DNA of 64,000 nt from Chinchilla lanigera (GCF_000276665.1 NW_004955438.1:11318540-11382539), one strand, 5' to 3'. Numbered from the stretch's first letter, positions 52,523-63,664 are shown. A program made the numbers and translations. Notes: generated by a model not told the origin, from the sequence alone.

Positions 52523-54125
52523 TCCATAAAAATACCAAAAACATTCTTGACAGAACTAGAGAAAACAATCCTAAAATTCATATGAAAACACAAAAGATCC
52601 AGACTAGCCAAATTAATCTTGAGCAAAAAAAGCAATGCTGGAGGCAGCACAATATCACATTTCAAAATACACTAGAAAGCTATAGTAACAAAGACACCAT
52701 GGTATTGCATTAAAAGACATGTAGACCAATGAAACAGAACAGAGGACACAGAAATAAGCCCCCAAACCACAGTCATCTAATTCTTGACAAAGCAGCCAAC
52801 AATATACGCTGCACAAAAGAATGCCTCTAACAAATTGTGCTGGAAAAACTGGATATCCATATGTAAAAGATTAAGACTAGATCACAATCTTTTACCCTAA
52901 TACTAAAATCAACTCAAAAGGGATCACAGATATAGCTGTAAGACCAGAAACTCTGACACCACTAGAAGAAAACATAGGGAAAACACTTGAAGCCATAGTC
53001 ACATGCAGACTTTCTGAACAGGACTACACTAACAAGAATCAATAAATGCAATTAAATCAAATTACAAAGCTTCTGTATAGCAAAGGAAACAACAGCATGA
53101 AAACAAAACCTATAGAATGGAAAAAAAAAATCTTTACCAGGTACTCTCCCAATAGAGGAATAATACTAGCATATACAAAGAATTTAAAAATTAACAAATT
53201 AAAAAACTCCCAATGAATAAATGGACAAAGCAATGGTTAGACACTTCTTCAAAGAAATACGAATGTCTAAAAGTATTTGAAAAAATGTAAGAAATCTTTA
53301 GACATCAGGAAAATACAAATAAAAGCTACATTAAAATTCCTAGTCAGGCCAGGTGTGGTGGCACATGCCTGTAATCCTAGTACTCCAGAGGCTGAGGCAG
53401 GAGGATCATTGTGAGTTTTAGACCAGCCTGGGCTACAAAGTGAGCTCAAGGCCACCCTGAACTGCACAGTGAGACCCTGTCTCAAAAAGACCAAAAAAAT
53501 ATTTCCTAGTCAGAATGGAATCAAGAATAGAAAAGGTAATGTATGCTGGAGAGAAAAGTGGAACCCTCCTACACTTTTGGTGGGATGACTATCACAAACA
53601 CTAGAAATCAGTATGGAGATTCCTCAAAAAAATTAAAAATAGAGCTACCAGTTGATCCAACTATACCACTCCTCAGTAAATTCCTGAACAAATACAAGAC
53701 AGTGGTTGATACTTGCATACCCAGCTTATTGCACCACAATTCACAATAACTTAGCTGTGGAAACAGCCTATATGTCTGTCAACAGATGACTGGATAAAGA
53801 AAATATAGTACACTTATACACAATGAAGTACTATACAACCATAAACAATGAAATCATGTCTTTTGGAGGAAAATGGATGGAATTTGAGACCATCAAATTA
53901 AGCAAAATAAGCCAGACTTGGCTTTTCTCTTACATGAAGAATCTTTTAAAAAGGAGAGATGACAGGAAAGTAGAAAAGGCAGACTTAGAGATGAGGAAGG
54001 GAATCAGGGAGAGAGGAAAGAAAGGAGAAGGGCATAAGAGGGGTGAAAATCATCAAAGTATGTTATGTGCATGTATCCATACACCAAAACAAAATCCATT
54101 CTTCTGTACAGCTAACATGCACTAA
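52523..54125 (+). mobile_element. 5'-truncated L1 (ORF2 end and 3' UTR), with nested B1
   Basis: Starts within ORF2 (ACATTCTTGACAGAACTAGA, AAAACTGGATATCCATATG near 52845), continues through TGGTGGGATGACTATCACAA near 53578 and CACAATGAAGTACTATACAA near 53818, then the polypurine 3' UTR (about 53950-54050). Many stops. A B1 is inserted at 53348-53502. Confidence 0.85.
53348..53502 (+). mobile_element. B1-like SINE with TSD
   Basis: GCCAGGTGTGGTGGCACATG, GAGGCTGAGGCAGGAGGATC, duplicated core and CAGTGAGACCCTGTCTC. The 11-bp duplication TTCCTAGTCAG lies at 53337-53347 and 53503-53513. Confidence 0.95.
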
Positions 54126-54134
54126 TTTTTTTAA

Positions 54135-54455
54135 GAGGCTGAGCTCATTATGCTGTCTTATCCAGAATGATCTCCCAAATCCTCATCTCCTTCATGCGTT
54201 AGGTCAAATGTAACTTGCTCAGAGAAGCAGTTTCTCACTCTCTCTAGTTATTCCAGAATATTCTATCCACTACCGTCATTTGTTTATGATTGTAGGTATC
54301 AACTCTCTAAAATTACCATTGATAGTGATTTATCTTACTCTCTCCCACTAGACTACATACTCCAAAAGGACAGACTTTATTCTTTCTAGTCATATTAAAT
54401 TCTAAGTAGCTGAAAAAATGACTTGTATACAGTAGTTATTCAATATTTAACTGAA
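54135..54455 (+). mobile_element. L2 LINE, 3' segment
   Basis: CCTTCATGCGTTAGGTCAAA, TGTAACTTGCTCAGAGAAGC, CTAGACTACATACTCC and ACAGTAGTTATTCAATATTT reproduce the L2 3' end. It is probably the continuation of the L2 at 52150-52522. Confidence 0.75.
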
Positions 54456-54469
54456 TTTTGAAAAAAAGT

Positions 54470-54860
54470 TGTTAATGCTGAAAGAAAAATTTAATCTTTA
54501 ATGCAGAAAAATCTTTATGTACAATTCTTTTCACTATATCATCTTTATAACAGCAAAACTTTGAAAATCACCTAACTGTCCAACATTTAAGGGATGATTC
54601 CATAATTACAGTACATTCACAAGATGGGCTTTTATGCAGTCATTAAAAACATATATGAGGATTTTTCACAGTAGTAGGAAAAGCTTCCACTATGTGAAAC
54701 TTAAAAAAACCAGAATCCCAATTTTATATATAGTGTGACTTTAATAAATATATGTATCAGAAAAGCATAAAAGGGAGTAATATATTTCTATATTGTAAGA
54801 TTGTAGGTAAATACTATTTTATGTCTCTGAATTTTCTATAAATAAATATGTATTACTAGT
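54470..54860 (+). mobile_element. Old L1 (L1M type) 3' fragment
   Basis: CACCTAACTGTCCAACATTT, GATGGGCTTTTATGCAGTC, TATGTGAAACTTAAAAAAAC and ATCCCAATTTTATATATAG follow the 3' end of ancient L1. Confidence 0.65.
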
Positions 54861-55229
54861 ATAAAATAATAACTCTCAGAGGGAACCTAGCAAGTCTCTC
54901 ATAATTTCTTACTGGACTACCTCAACCGGCCACATAGTTTCTTTCTTTATATGTCTGTAAAGACTACTTTTTGCAAATGCATGTTATCTGAAACTAGCAT
55001 CCAAATTACATATAAGATTTCTATCACTGTGTAAGAGTGTTTTATGCATTAAGTACACTGTGCACAGGTTAACTAATAATTAGCAAAGTCATAATGTAAC
55101 CAAGTAATAATGACTAGTATATGAACAGTAGTAATGACTTATGTTGCAAGACTTGGAATGGCCTTCCACTTTTCAGTCCTGCTTGGGAATTATATCCTGC
55201 TCCTTCCTGATTAATCTTACTGCTACCTT

Positions 55230-55660
55230 TGTCTTAGTTACTTTTCTCCTTGCTGACACAAAATACTCAACACCCACAAGTTAAGGAAGGAAAGGTTTAT
55301 TTAGCTCACAGTCTGTAGAGTTTTCAGTCCATAATTGGCTGGCTCCATGGCAGGGTAGCACATGGAAGAGAGGCAACCATTTATGGCAGCAGAAAACAGC
55401 AAAAGCAACAAGAGTGGAAAAAAAAAAAAAGGAACAGGCCTCTTTCTGCCCTTCTTATTTTATCCAGACTGCTGTGATTAGGGTGGTGCCAATCCAATCA
55501 GTGTACTGATCCAGCCATCACCTACCCTTAATCCCAGCACTCTTAATCCTAGCATTGAACCTTGAATCAATCACAAACTCTAGGTTCAGCTACCTTTGAA
55601 AAAGCCCATCCCCCATCACTACGTGAGACTTTGGAGGGACATAAGACACAAACCATAACA
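55230..55660 (-). mobile_element. MaLR-type solo LTR (431 bp) with TSD
   Basis: Antisense LTR; the plus strand runs TGTCTTAGTTACTTTTCTCC to CACAAACCATAACA. The perfect 5-bp duplication ACCTT lies at 55225-55229 and 55661-55665. Its minus-strand order ends in AAATAAACCTTTCC, as in the plus-strand MaLRs here. No internal genes. Confidence 0.92.
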
Positions 55661-55665
55661 ACCTT

Positions 55666-55890
55666 ACTCAGCAAAAGCAACAAGAGAGGAGGGGAGAGCA
55701 AGCCTCTTTCCACCCCTTGTACCGTATGCAGGCTACTTGTCCTAGGGCGGATGTAGCACTCACACCCTTAATTCCAGCATTACATCATGACTCAATCACA
55801 AATTCTAGATTTAGCCACCTCCAAAAAGCCCATCCCTCCATGACCACAATAGGCTTTGGGGGGACATCCAGACACAAACCATAAGAGAAA
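55666..55890 (-). mobile_element. Second, partial and more diverged MaLR-type LTR
   Basis: CAGCAAAAGCAACAAGAGAG, CAATCACAAATTCTAGATTT and ACACAAACCATAAGAG parallel the 3' two-thirds (plus-strand order) of the LTR immediately to its left. Same orientation, directly abutting the other copy's duplication. Confidence 0.75.
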
Positions 55891-56955
55891 TGAATGTCTT
55901 CTTTGCATGGGAAGTGAGGTAGGTACATGATTCCTAGGAATAAGGAGAGAAGCAAAATTTCCTTCACAAGAAACCTGATGGCAACTGTGTCTTGGTTTTT
56001 CTAATTAACATGGGAAACAAGATAGCCTGCACACTTCTCTTGCCATCAGTTTATCTATGGGTCTTTACTTTCACTTAGGTATACTCTGTTTTACCACACC
56101 TTACATATTTCTAGTGCATAAAACTACAACCTTCCTTTCTCAAGCCCTATCAAAAGGGCTTGAGACATCATCCATACTTTTGACAGTGACATAGTCCAGA
56201 ATTCTCACCTCACTTCTAACCAGTCTCTGTTTTACTTCTAGATTCCCCAGCCTCTGAATTAAGTAAAATCAGGTATTCATTTACAATTGTAAAGAACAAT
56301 ATAATCTTTACAGTAAAATCTGTTAACATTCCTATAATTATAATCTCTTCTTACTGGACAATCTAACATGACATGAACTTCCAACCCCAGAAAAGAAAAA
56401 CTAAGAATTTTGTTTTATGATGAACTGTGTATCCAAAGCCCCCAAAATAGCTTGATCCAGGGCACAATGTCTACCTTCAGCCCCATGCCTGCCCTTTCAT
56501 CCGAGCAGTCAACCCAGAAATTATTTGGTGTTTCACCCCATGCATCCTACTTCAGATGCATGTGCATATTAGTGTTATAAGAGGGGCACTATAACAATCC
56601 AATCTACCTTTAGATTATATTTAATTTATATTAGCCAAAAAAGGGTGATATTGTAGGTAGGAAATACAGGAATTATTCAGGATTTTGTTCACATTGTTGT
56701 AGTCTTCAGCCAATATAACAACACCTTGTACCATCCTACAATCAGAATAGTCTACTGTAGCCAAAGCAGCTTGTTTACACTAGCTAAGAATAACCTCTTA
56801 TCAGTCTTATGCTGTCTCAGAATATTAATCCATATTGAAGATACAATAGAAGGTATTAGACTAAAGGAAAGCCAGTCGACTGTCTCATGTGGCAACATAT
56901 GGTCTTAAGCCCAACAAAACACAGTATTCTAGTCCCTAGTTCGAATTGGACATAA
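55891..56955. other. Unassigned intronic segment
   Basis: No exon or familiar repeat. Composition is somewhat richer in C near 56130-56530. No conserved domain could be seen in any frame. Confidence 0.35.
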
Positions 56956-56959
56956 ATCT

Positions 56960-57055
56960 AGGGTCAGTTTTTGTTGTTGCTGCTGAGGACTGTAACGGGA
57001 CCTCACACATAATAAACACAGTACTACCGAGCTACATACTGTATGCCCCTAGTCC
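56960..57055 (-). mobile_element. Degenerate ID-type SINE
   Basis: TTTTTGTTGTTGCTGCTGAG, CAGTACTACCGAGCTACAT and ACTGTATGCCCC recall a strongly mutated antisense ID element. Confidence 0.45.
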
Positions 57056-57099
57056 CAAGGTGCTATTTCAACTGTCCACGCAAAAAATACGCACTTCAA

Positions 57100-58400
57100 A
57101 TTTCAGAGAGTGGGAATGACCCACTCTTTTGATGGAAAATTATATGTCCTGTCCAACATTACCATACTGGATGTCTGGTGCATTTACCACTATGGATCTT
57201 GCCTCCAAAGTAGAAATTTTTTAATGTACAATTTTGGGCTTTTCATGATCCAAACCACTCAGCCAAACCCACTGCTGACATTGAACCTGCTAAAATTACC
57301 ACCTGAGGCACTGGATTACAGCAAACTTCAGCTGATAGCATTCAGTATGTATCACTGGAATTTTAGGGCAGCTAAAAGCCCCCAGCTCTGGGGAGTTCCA
57401 AAAGATCAGGCTTGCCCACTCATTCTATAACACCAATAAAGGAGATGAGAAGAGGTGAAGCGTAAGAAAGGAACTTTAATCACTATGGCCATGCTGGAAG
57501 GACAGAAAAGAGGTGCAAAATCTGGATTTGAGCAGCAGACGGAAGCTTTTGGGAGTTTGCATACCTGGGGGCAGCCCAGAGAGTCCTGGTCAAATTGTGG
57601 TCTGGTTGACTGGTTATCTGAGAACTAGTTCTGTAAGGTTCTAGGGGAATCACTATTTCTTGAGAGAGCAATTCAGTTCCTATCGTGTGAGATGAGGGCT
57701 CCTGCTTAGGGAGGCAATCTCAGCTCCTGTCACGGGGTACTTGCTCCTGCTTCGTGGGGAATAGGGTACTTCATCATGGGTTATTCTGCTTTCCTTGGAA
57801 TCCAAGATGACTGCAGGTTAGGATGATGACTGGAGACCTCTAGGCATCACTCCAGGGGGCTGGAACTGGATGTTGTAAAGGCTAGCAATCAGATGTCCCT
57901 GAAAATCTTGAAAATTAGTACAATTACTCATATCTTGGTGTCCTTGGTCTCGATGGAGGATGAGACAAGCTAGGTAAATTTACAGGAAATAAGCCTGGCA
58001 TTACAGACACCTCTAAAGTGACTAACATGCCTAAGTGCAGAACTAAGCAAGGTCTGATCCAAAGTTTGAAGGTAATAATGGAGACAAATACAAAAAAGAA
58101 GGCAGAGGCACCACATTTCATCCTGCTTTTAGTTACCTGCAGGTCCAGCCCTCAGGTCCTGTTACAGATGCACAGAATCACACACACACAACTGACTTTC
58201 CAGGGCCCCAGTGACCCTTTCTCTGGACTAGTGATGGAGGACACCTCACGTTTCTTTCACTGTTTTCAGCCCCTGATGATCCTCAGCCGATCCATCAACA
58301 GGAAACCATACTGACGTCTGTTTTTTCAGTCATAAACCATCAAACAGGGAAGTCAGCATGGGAGAAACCAGGGGTCCCAGTACTTGATAAATTATCTACA
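57100..58400. other. Unassigned, balanced-composition stretch (possible LTR remnant)
   Basis: Less AT-rich than the surroundings, with short open frames on both strands and no recognised domain. The part at about 57420-57710 reads like an antisense LTR (TCACTATGGCCATGCTGGAA, with an ATTAAA signal on the minus strand at 57475-57480), but no ends or duplication were found. Confidence 0.3.
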
Positions 58401-58539
58401 TTGTTACATAATGAATAATACTAAGTGAATGAACTGGCCAGGGCTCTGAGTTTTTGCAGGTTAATTCTTAGCCTACCAGCTGCATATGAATTGTAACTAC
58501 ATTAAGTGTTTTCAATCTCAGCCCCACAGCTGAATTATC

Positions 58540-59010
58540 TGGGAAGCCTAAAAATTAAAAACAGCTACATGGGTGCACATATATTGCTGTGGTATGATGC
58601 TTTTAATTCTTCTGGGACGACACCCAGAAGGAGAATAGCTGGGTCATATGGGACTGATACTCCTAGTATTTTGAGAAGTCTCCACACTGATTTCCACAGT
58701 AGTTGCACACTGAAAATGTAAATAAGATCATAAATGTACACTAGATATTGTGAAATAAGAAACTGTTCAAAAGGAAAAGGGAAATAGGGAGATAGGAGGA
58801 GAAAGGAAGGAAAAGAGAGAAAAAAGGATAAAATAAAAACTGAACTTTGTGAATGGGGAGGGGAAAGGGGTTTGAAAAGAGGCGATAGGAATGGGGGAAA
58901 AAAAGAGGAAACAGGATATATCATATAAAGATACACATTCCCTATAATGAATGTGGTCCTTCTGTATGCCTAAATTGTACCAACAAACTTAAATAAAAAA
59001 AAATTAAAGC
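58540..59010 (+). mobile_element. L1 insertion with inverted 5' part
   Basis: 58565-58712 is the end of L1 ORF2 on the minus strand (it reads LWKSVWRLLKILGVSVPYDP and ILLLG). 58716-59008 is a plus-strand L1 3' UTR with a long A/G tract (58760-58915) and an A-rich end. Opposite orientations of adjacent, nearly contiguous L1 parts are the mark of twin priming. AAAAATTAAA-like sequence at both borders may be the target duplication but is low-complexity. Confidence 0.75.
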
Positions 59011-59057
59011 ACAGTGGTACACTGTAAAGCAGTGTTTAAAGCAGTGTGTAAAGCAGT

Positions 59058-59222
59058 CACAGTGGTACACACACATAATCCCAGCCTCTTGGCAGCTGAG
59101 ACAGGAAGATTTCAAGTTTGAGGTCACCCTGGCCAACTTAGCAAGACTTTTAAAAAAAAAAAAAAAGGCTGAGGATGTAGCTCGGTGGTATAGCACCTGC
59201 CCTGGGTTCTATCCCCAAGTAG
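59058..59222 (+). mobile_element. Dimeric B1-ID SINE
   Basis: B1 half (ACACACATAATCCCAGCCTC, GCAGCTGAGACAGGAAGATT, GAGGTCACCCTGGCC), an A-rich linker, then a shortened ID half (GGCTGAGGATGTAGCTCGGT, GGGTTCTATCCCC). Confidence 0.85.
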
Positions 59223-59354
59223 CTCCTCCCCTCAAATTAAAATAAACAAATTACACTTGTGTCTCATGTTAGACAAATTAAATCAGAATTTCTAGGGATG
59301 AGGTTAGTGATTGGTGGCTTTTTGTTTAACTGTTCAAACAATATTATCATATAG

Positions 59355-59560
59355 CTATGGCTGGGAATCAGTGATTCTGAAATTAGAATCACCTGGAGGT
59401 GATTAAAATCACCTGCTGGCCTCACACCTAGTTTCTGATTTGGCAGGTATGAGGTAAGACAGGAGAATCTGTAGTTCTAATAAGTTTCCAGGTGTTGGTA
59501 ATGCTGTTAGTCTAAAGGCCACATATTTGAGTACAGCATTAAGAATCTAGGGCTGCCAGC
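59355..59560 (+). mobile_element. MER20-like DNA transposon (hAT type)
   Basis: CAGTGATTCTGAAATTAGAA, ATCACCTGCTGGCCTCACAC, CTAGTTTCTGATTTGGC and TTCCAGGTGTTGGTAATGCT follow MER20. Confidence 0.75.
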
Positions 59561-60091
59561 CACTTTTTATAACTAAATAAAGTGGGAACTGCTGGAATAA
59601 ATCTTAAGGATGCTGGTTTGTATACTATAACGACATGAATCATTTTGACTTCTCCCTACTTGCCCCTTTCTCTCATCATGTGGTCAGTCTCTTGGGGAGT
59701 CGTTTGATTAAAAGTCATAGTTGCACACCGTTAACACCTACTCTATGGTGAAGAAGCCCACATTTTAATTGATACAGCAGGTCCCTCCTTTCTTTCTGAA
59801 ATACTCTTCTCTTGACTTCCATATCCCCACACACACTTCTTCGGTATTCTACCCACCTAGGAATCCACTTTTTAAAGGTTCTTTCTCTATATTCATTCCC
59901 TTAATGACCTCATCCAGGTTCATGGCCTTCAATACTACCACGTGCTGAAAAAAATCCAAATTTACACCAGCCAGCCCAAATTGCTTCCTTGAATTACAGA
60001 CATGTATGATCAACTGCCTAATTTACAACTCCACGTGGCTGTCTGTTAGACATGGCAACAGATTAGCCCTTCCTCTCAAAACAAAACATTT

Positions 60092-60178
60092 GGGCAGGGG
60101 ATTCAGCTCAGTGGCTCAGCACCTGCCTGGCAAGCACAAGGTCCTGAGTTTGATTCCTGATACCCAAAACAATAAGCA
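60092..60178 (+). mobile_element. ID-type SINE
   Basis: GGGCAGGGGATTCAGCTCAG, CTGGCAAGCACAAGGTCC, GTTTGATTCCTGATACCC, A-rich tail. It is inserted in L2. Confidence 0.93.
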
Positions 60179-60197
60179 AACATCTGCTCTTCTCAAC

Positions 60198-60685
60198 TGT
60201 TATGGTTTGTATCTAGATGTCCCTTCCTAAGCCCCCATGTAGTCATAGGTGTGGCTCTTCAGAGGTGGCTGGGTCTAGGGTGTGTGAATGTGGATTATGG
60301 GTGTAATAATAGTGGAATTAAGGGTTTGTGGTACTAAATTAGTCCACTGATTGGAATTAGCATAGTTCTGGTTGTGGCTGAATGGATTTACTGAAGATAG
60401 TAGCCTTGCCCTGAGTGGGTGGCACCATCCAAAAGGCTTGTAGCCTGGCTGGGATAAAAAGAAAAGGCAGGCTTGCTGACTTTTGTTTGCTGCTTCACTG
60501 CCTCCTACCTGCTTTGCCATGGACTATTTCTTCTCTGTGATGCCCCTCTGCCATGCTATCCTGCCTTGGAGCCAGCCAACTAGAGACGGAAATCTCTAAA
60601 AACTGTGAGCTGAAATAAACCTTTCCTCCTTTAACTTGGGGTTTTGGGTATTTTGTCTCAGCAATGAAAAAAAGTAACCAAGACA
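60198..60685 (+). mobile_element. MaLR-type solo LTR (about 488 bp)
   Basis: Starts TGTTATGGTTTGTATC and ends AGTAACCAAGACA; contains GGTGGCTGGGTCTAGGGTGT, GAGCTGAAATAAACC (polyadenylation signal) and a tandem-looking GTGTGAATGTGGATTATGGG. No internal genes; no clean duplication seen. Antisense to EML5. Confidence 0.9.
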
Positions 60686-61349
60686 CCAATCTTTCCCAGT
60701 TCAGTAAACGGTAATACCACTCTAGCTGGTCTGACAAAAAATTCTGCAATCACAACTGACCTTATTTCCTATAATTTATATCTGATCCATTATAAGTTAT
60801 GCTTCCTCTAAAAAATACATCTAGAATTTGACCTTCCTCGCTACTTTCACGGTGACTATCAATAGCTCTTGAGTAGATTACCCCAGCAGTCTCAAGTAGT
60901 TTCCCTGTTTCCATTCTGACCCTCCCCTCAGACTGTTCTCAATATAGGAGGCAAGGTGACTTTATTAAACCATAAGTCAAATTACGTCACTAACTTGGTT
61001 GAATTGTTTAAATTGTTCCAATAACTTCCAGTTTCAGGTGGGAAGGTAAAACATCCTCTCAATAGCATATAAGGCCCTACACAATCAGTCCTCACCAAGA
61101 CTGCCCATCTCACTAAACCTCATTTCCTACTACTGTCCCTTGAGTTTACTCTACTCCAGCCACATTGAATTTCTTACCGTTACACAAACGCACTGTAAGT
61201 TTACTTCAAGGCTTTGGTACTTGATAGTCCCTTTGGTTAATATATTCTTTCCTGAGGTTCCCATACAGTATATTACCTCACCTCCAAGTGAACAGCCCCT
61301 GGCAAATAATAGGTATTAAATAATTGCTGAAGAATAAATAAACAAATAT

Positions 61350-62036
61350 CGCTTAAGAAAATGTTAGTACCATATGATCCAGCAATCCTACTAGCCATAT
61401 ATCCAAAAGAAATGAAATCAGTGTGTCAAAGAAATATGTGAACTTGCATGTCAATTGCAGCACTATTCACAATAGCTAAAACATGGAACAATCTAAATGT
61501 CCATCAACTGGTAAGTGTGTAAAGAAACCTATCACAGTAGAATATTATTCAGCCATAAAAGGATGATATCCTATCATTTGTGACAATATGAATGGAACTG
61601 GAGATCCTTAGGCTAAGTGGAAGGAGCCAGGCACAGAAAAATAAGTACCACATGGTCTCATTCGTATATGAAATATTTTAAAAAGATGATCTCATAGACG
61701 TTGAGAATTAATATGATAAGTAGAGAATGGGGAAAGCTTGGGAGAGGAGGAGATGGAAAAAGGTTAATCAATAGGTGCTGACTTATGGTTAGGAGTAAGA
61801 AGTTCTGGTGTGCTAGTGCATAGTAGCACTACAGACAATGACAATGTAACATTTTTCATAAAGCCAGAAGAAAAGATTTTGAATATTTCCACCATACAGA
61901 ATTAATAAATGTTCAAATTTTTACTAAGATTTAAACATTATAGTGCATGTTTCAAAATATAATAGGATACCCTATAAATGTGTATGTTTTTTGTGTTTTG
62001 ATTAATTAAAATTTAAATAAATAAAGAGAGCATCAG
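61350..62036 (+). mobile_element. 5'-truncated L1 3' end
   Basis: ACCATATGATCCAGCAATCC, CACTATTCACAATAGCTAAA, CCATCAACTGGTAAGTGTGT, TATTATTCAGCCATAAAAGG, ATATGAATGGAACTGGAGAT: the classical ORF2 end and 3' UTR, ending with an A/T-rich tail. Frame degraded. Confidence 0.9.
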
Positions 62037-62057
62037 GAAGGTAGGAATGACCAATTG

Positions 62058-62058
<1 letters not shown>

Positions 62059-62090
<32 letters not shown>

Positions 62091-62168
62091 CTGGTACTGG
62101 GAATCGAACTCAGGACGTTGCGCTTGCCTGGCAGGTGCTGTGCCACTGAGCTAAATCCCCAGCTCCCA
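62059..62168 (-). mobile_element. Young ID-type SINE with 14-bp TSD
   Basis: A (GT)n-T run tail, CTGGTACTGGGAATCGAACT, GGACGTTGCGCTTGCCTGGC, GAGCTAAATCCCCAGCTCC. The perfect duplication GAATGACCAATTGT lies at 62045-62058 and 62169-62182. Confidence 0.95.
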
Positions 62169-62499
62169 GAATGACCAATTGTGTCAAATAATGATAACAC
62201 AAGAGAAATGAAAACCACTATTGGATTTGGCAATATGGAGCTCATTAGTGATCTTGACAAGAACTGCTATAGTGAAACAGACGAGTAAATGGAGAAAAGG
62301 AACTGAAGACAGTAGAAACAACTTTCAGATAGTCTCTCATAACGTAAGACTGCTGCATATGTTACCACTCCTCTGAATTTTATACCATTTTATTCATTCC
62401 TTCTGATGACTCTTCCTCCCTGTTTTCCTTCAAGACTCAATCTAAGTATTTTATTTTTTAACAAACAACACTGTGAAATGTTACATCCCCACATATGTA

Positions 62500-62976
62500 T
62501 GTTAGGGCTTGTGTCTAGATGTTTCCCCAAAGCCTCATGCAGTCATAGGTGGAGCTTCTTCAGAGGTGGCAGGGTCCAGAGTGTGTAATGCTGGGATTAA
62601 GGGTGTGTGATTATTAGTCCACTGATTGGTTTGGCATAGTTCTGAGTGTAGATAATGGGAAGGCTCATGCTGGGTGTCAGTGCTACTTGCCCTAAGGATA
62701 CGTAGCCTGGATACACAGTAATGTCAGGGACAGAAAGAAGGCTGCTATTGTTCTTGTGTCTACTTGCTGCTTGCTACTTTGCTGCTTTGCTGCCTTCCTG
62801 CCTTCTGCCTGCCAAGAACTATTTCTCCTCTGTAATGCCTCTCTGCCATACTACCCTGCCTTAGAGCCAGCCAACTATGAACTGAAATCTCTACTAACCA
62901 TGAGCTACAATAAACTTTCCTCCTTTAAGGTTTCCCCTGGGCATCTAGTATTTTGCCTCAGCCATGAGAAAAGACA
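62500..62976 (+). mobile_element. MaLR-type LTR
   Basis: TGTTAGGGCTTGTGTCTAGA, AGAGGTGGCAGGGTCCAG, TTTCTCCTCTGTAATGCC, CTGAAATCTCTACTAACC and a CATGAGAAAAGACACA end. About 477 bp, no internal genes. Confidence 0.88.
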
Positions 62977-62989
62977 CACATCAAAGGTA

Positions 62990-63540
62990 CACTAGTGATA
63001 TCCCTAGCATGTGTACTATTCTAATCGATACTTTACTTGGCTCGGTCTTTAAATGCAGAATACTATGTTAGGGACCCTTGTACAAAGCAGATGCTCAATA
63101 AATCAGAGAAAGCCTTAAAATAACAGTAAGTTCTTAATGGCTTCTAAAAATATATTCCATGTTTTTAATATATATCTAAAACATTTCATTAGTTATTTGC
63201 ATATTTATGTGTAAGATAGTCTAAAAATAATAAAAGAAAATAGTTAAATGCAAATGTAAAATTTCAGCTTTTTCTTAAGTAAACAGTATAGTGAATGCAT
63301 ATTTGAGTATTCCAACCATTATTCTACATAATTTCTATCTTTCTGTTTAGTATGTAGTATTTGAAAAATTTAATGTAATATTAAATATTTCAGTATCCAG
63401 ACTGATAAAGGTCTTACCAATGAGAATCATCACAGTCTGTGAAAATTAACCTAATTCTAGTTACTTAAATGCAGGGCATTTTATTAAACCTGTATGTACT
63501 CTAATAGTTTCTGAAAAATTGTTTCTAGATATTATAAAAT
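62990..63540. other. Intron 1 AT-rich segment
   Basis: No gene or recognisable repeat. Confidence 0.5.
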
Positions 63541-63561
63541 GTGTAAGAAAATTCTGGTATC

Positions 63562-63664
63562 GGGCTGGGGATTTAGCTCAGCGGCAAAGCGTCTGCCTGG
63601 CAAGCGCAAGGTCGTGAGTTTGGTTCCTGGTACCGGAGAAAAACCAAAAAAAAAAAAAAAAAAA
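63562..63664 (+). mobile_element. Young ID-type SINE with 17-bp TSD
   Basis: GGGCTGGGGATTTAGCTCAG, GGCAAAGCGTCTGCCTGGC, GGTTCCTGGTACCGGAG, AAAACC then a long A run. The perfect 17-bp duplication AAGAAAATTCTGGTATC lies at 63545-63561 and 63665-63681. Confidence 0.97.

Larger units (their letters stand above)
59760..61345 (+). mobile_element. L2 LINE, interrupted by an ID SINE and a MaLR LTR
   Basis: L2 ORF2 words in order: CCCTTAATGACCTCATCCAG, CTTGAATTACAGACATG, CACGTGGCTGTCTGTTAGAC, then after the insertions TTCCCAGTTCAGTAAACGG, ACATATAAGGCCCTACACAA-like sequence, CTACTCCAGCCACATTG and AAATAATAGGTATTAAATAA. Insertions at 60092-60178 and 60198-60685 split it. Confidence 0.85.

Noticed and set aside
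52330..52713. 127-codon open frame
   Set aside because: Crosses the L2-L1 junction at about 52523, so it is a chance fusion of two repeats.
57110..57430. 106-codon frame as a possible small gene
   Set aside because: No domain or homology recognised and no promoter or splice evidence; kept only as part of an unassigned stretch.
63562..63664. tRNA-like A and B boxes that could be called tRNA genes (here and at many other ID elements)
   Set aside because: No cloverleaf with paired acceptor stem, and A-rich tails and target-site duplications mark them as SINEs.
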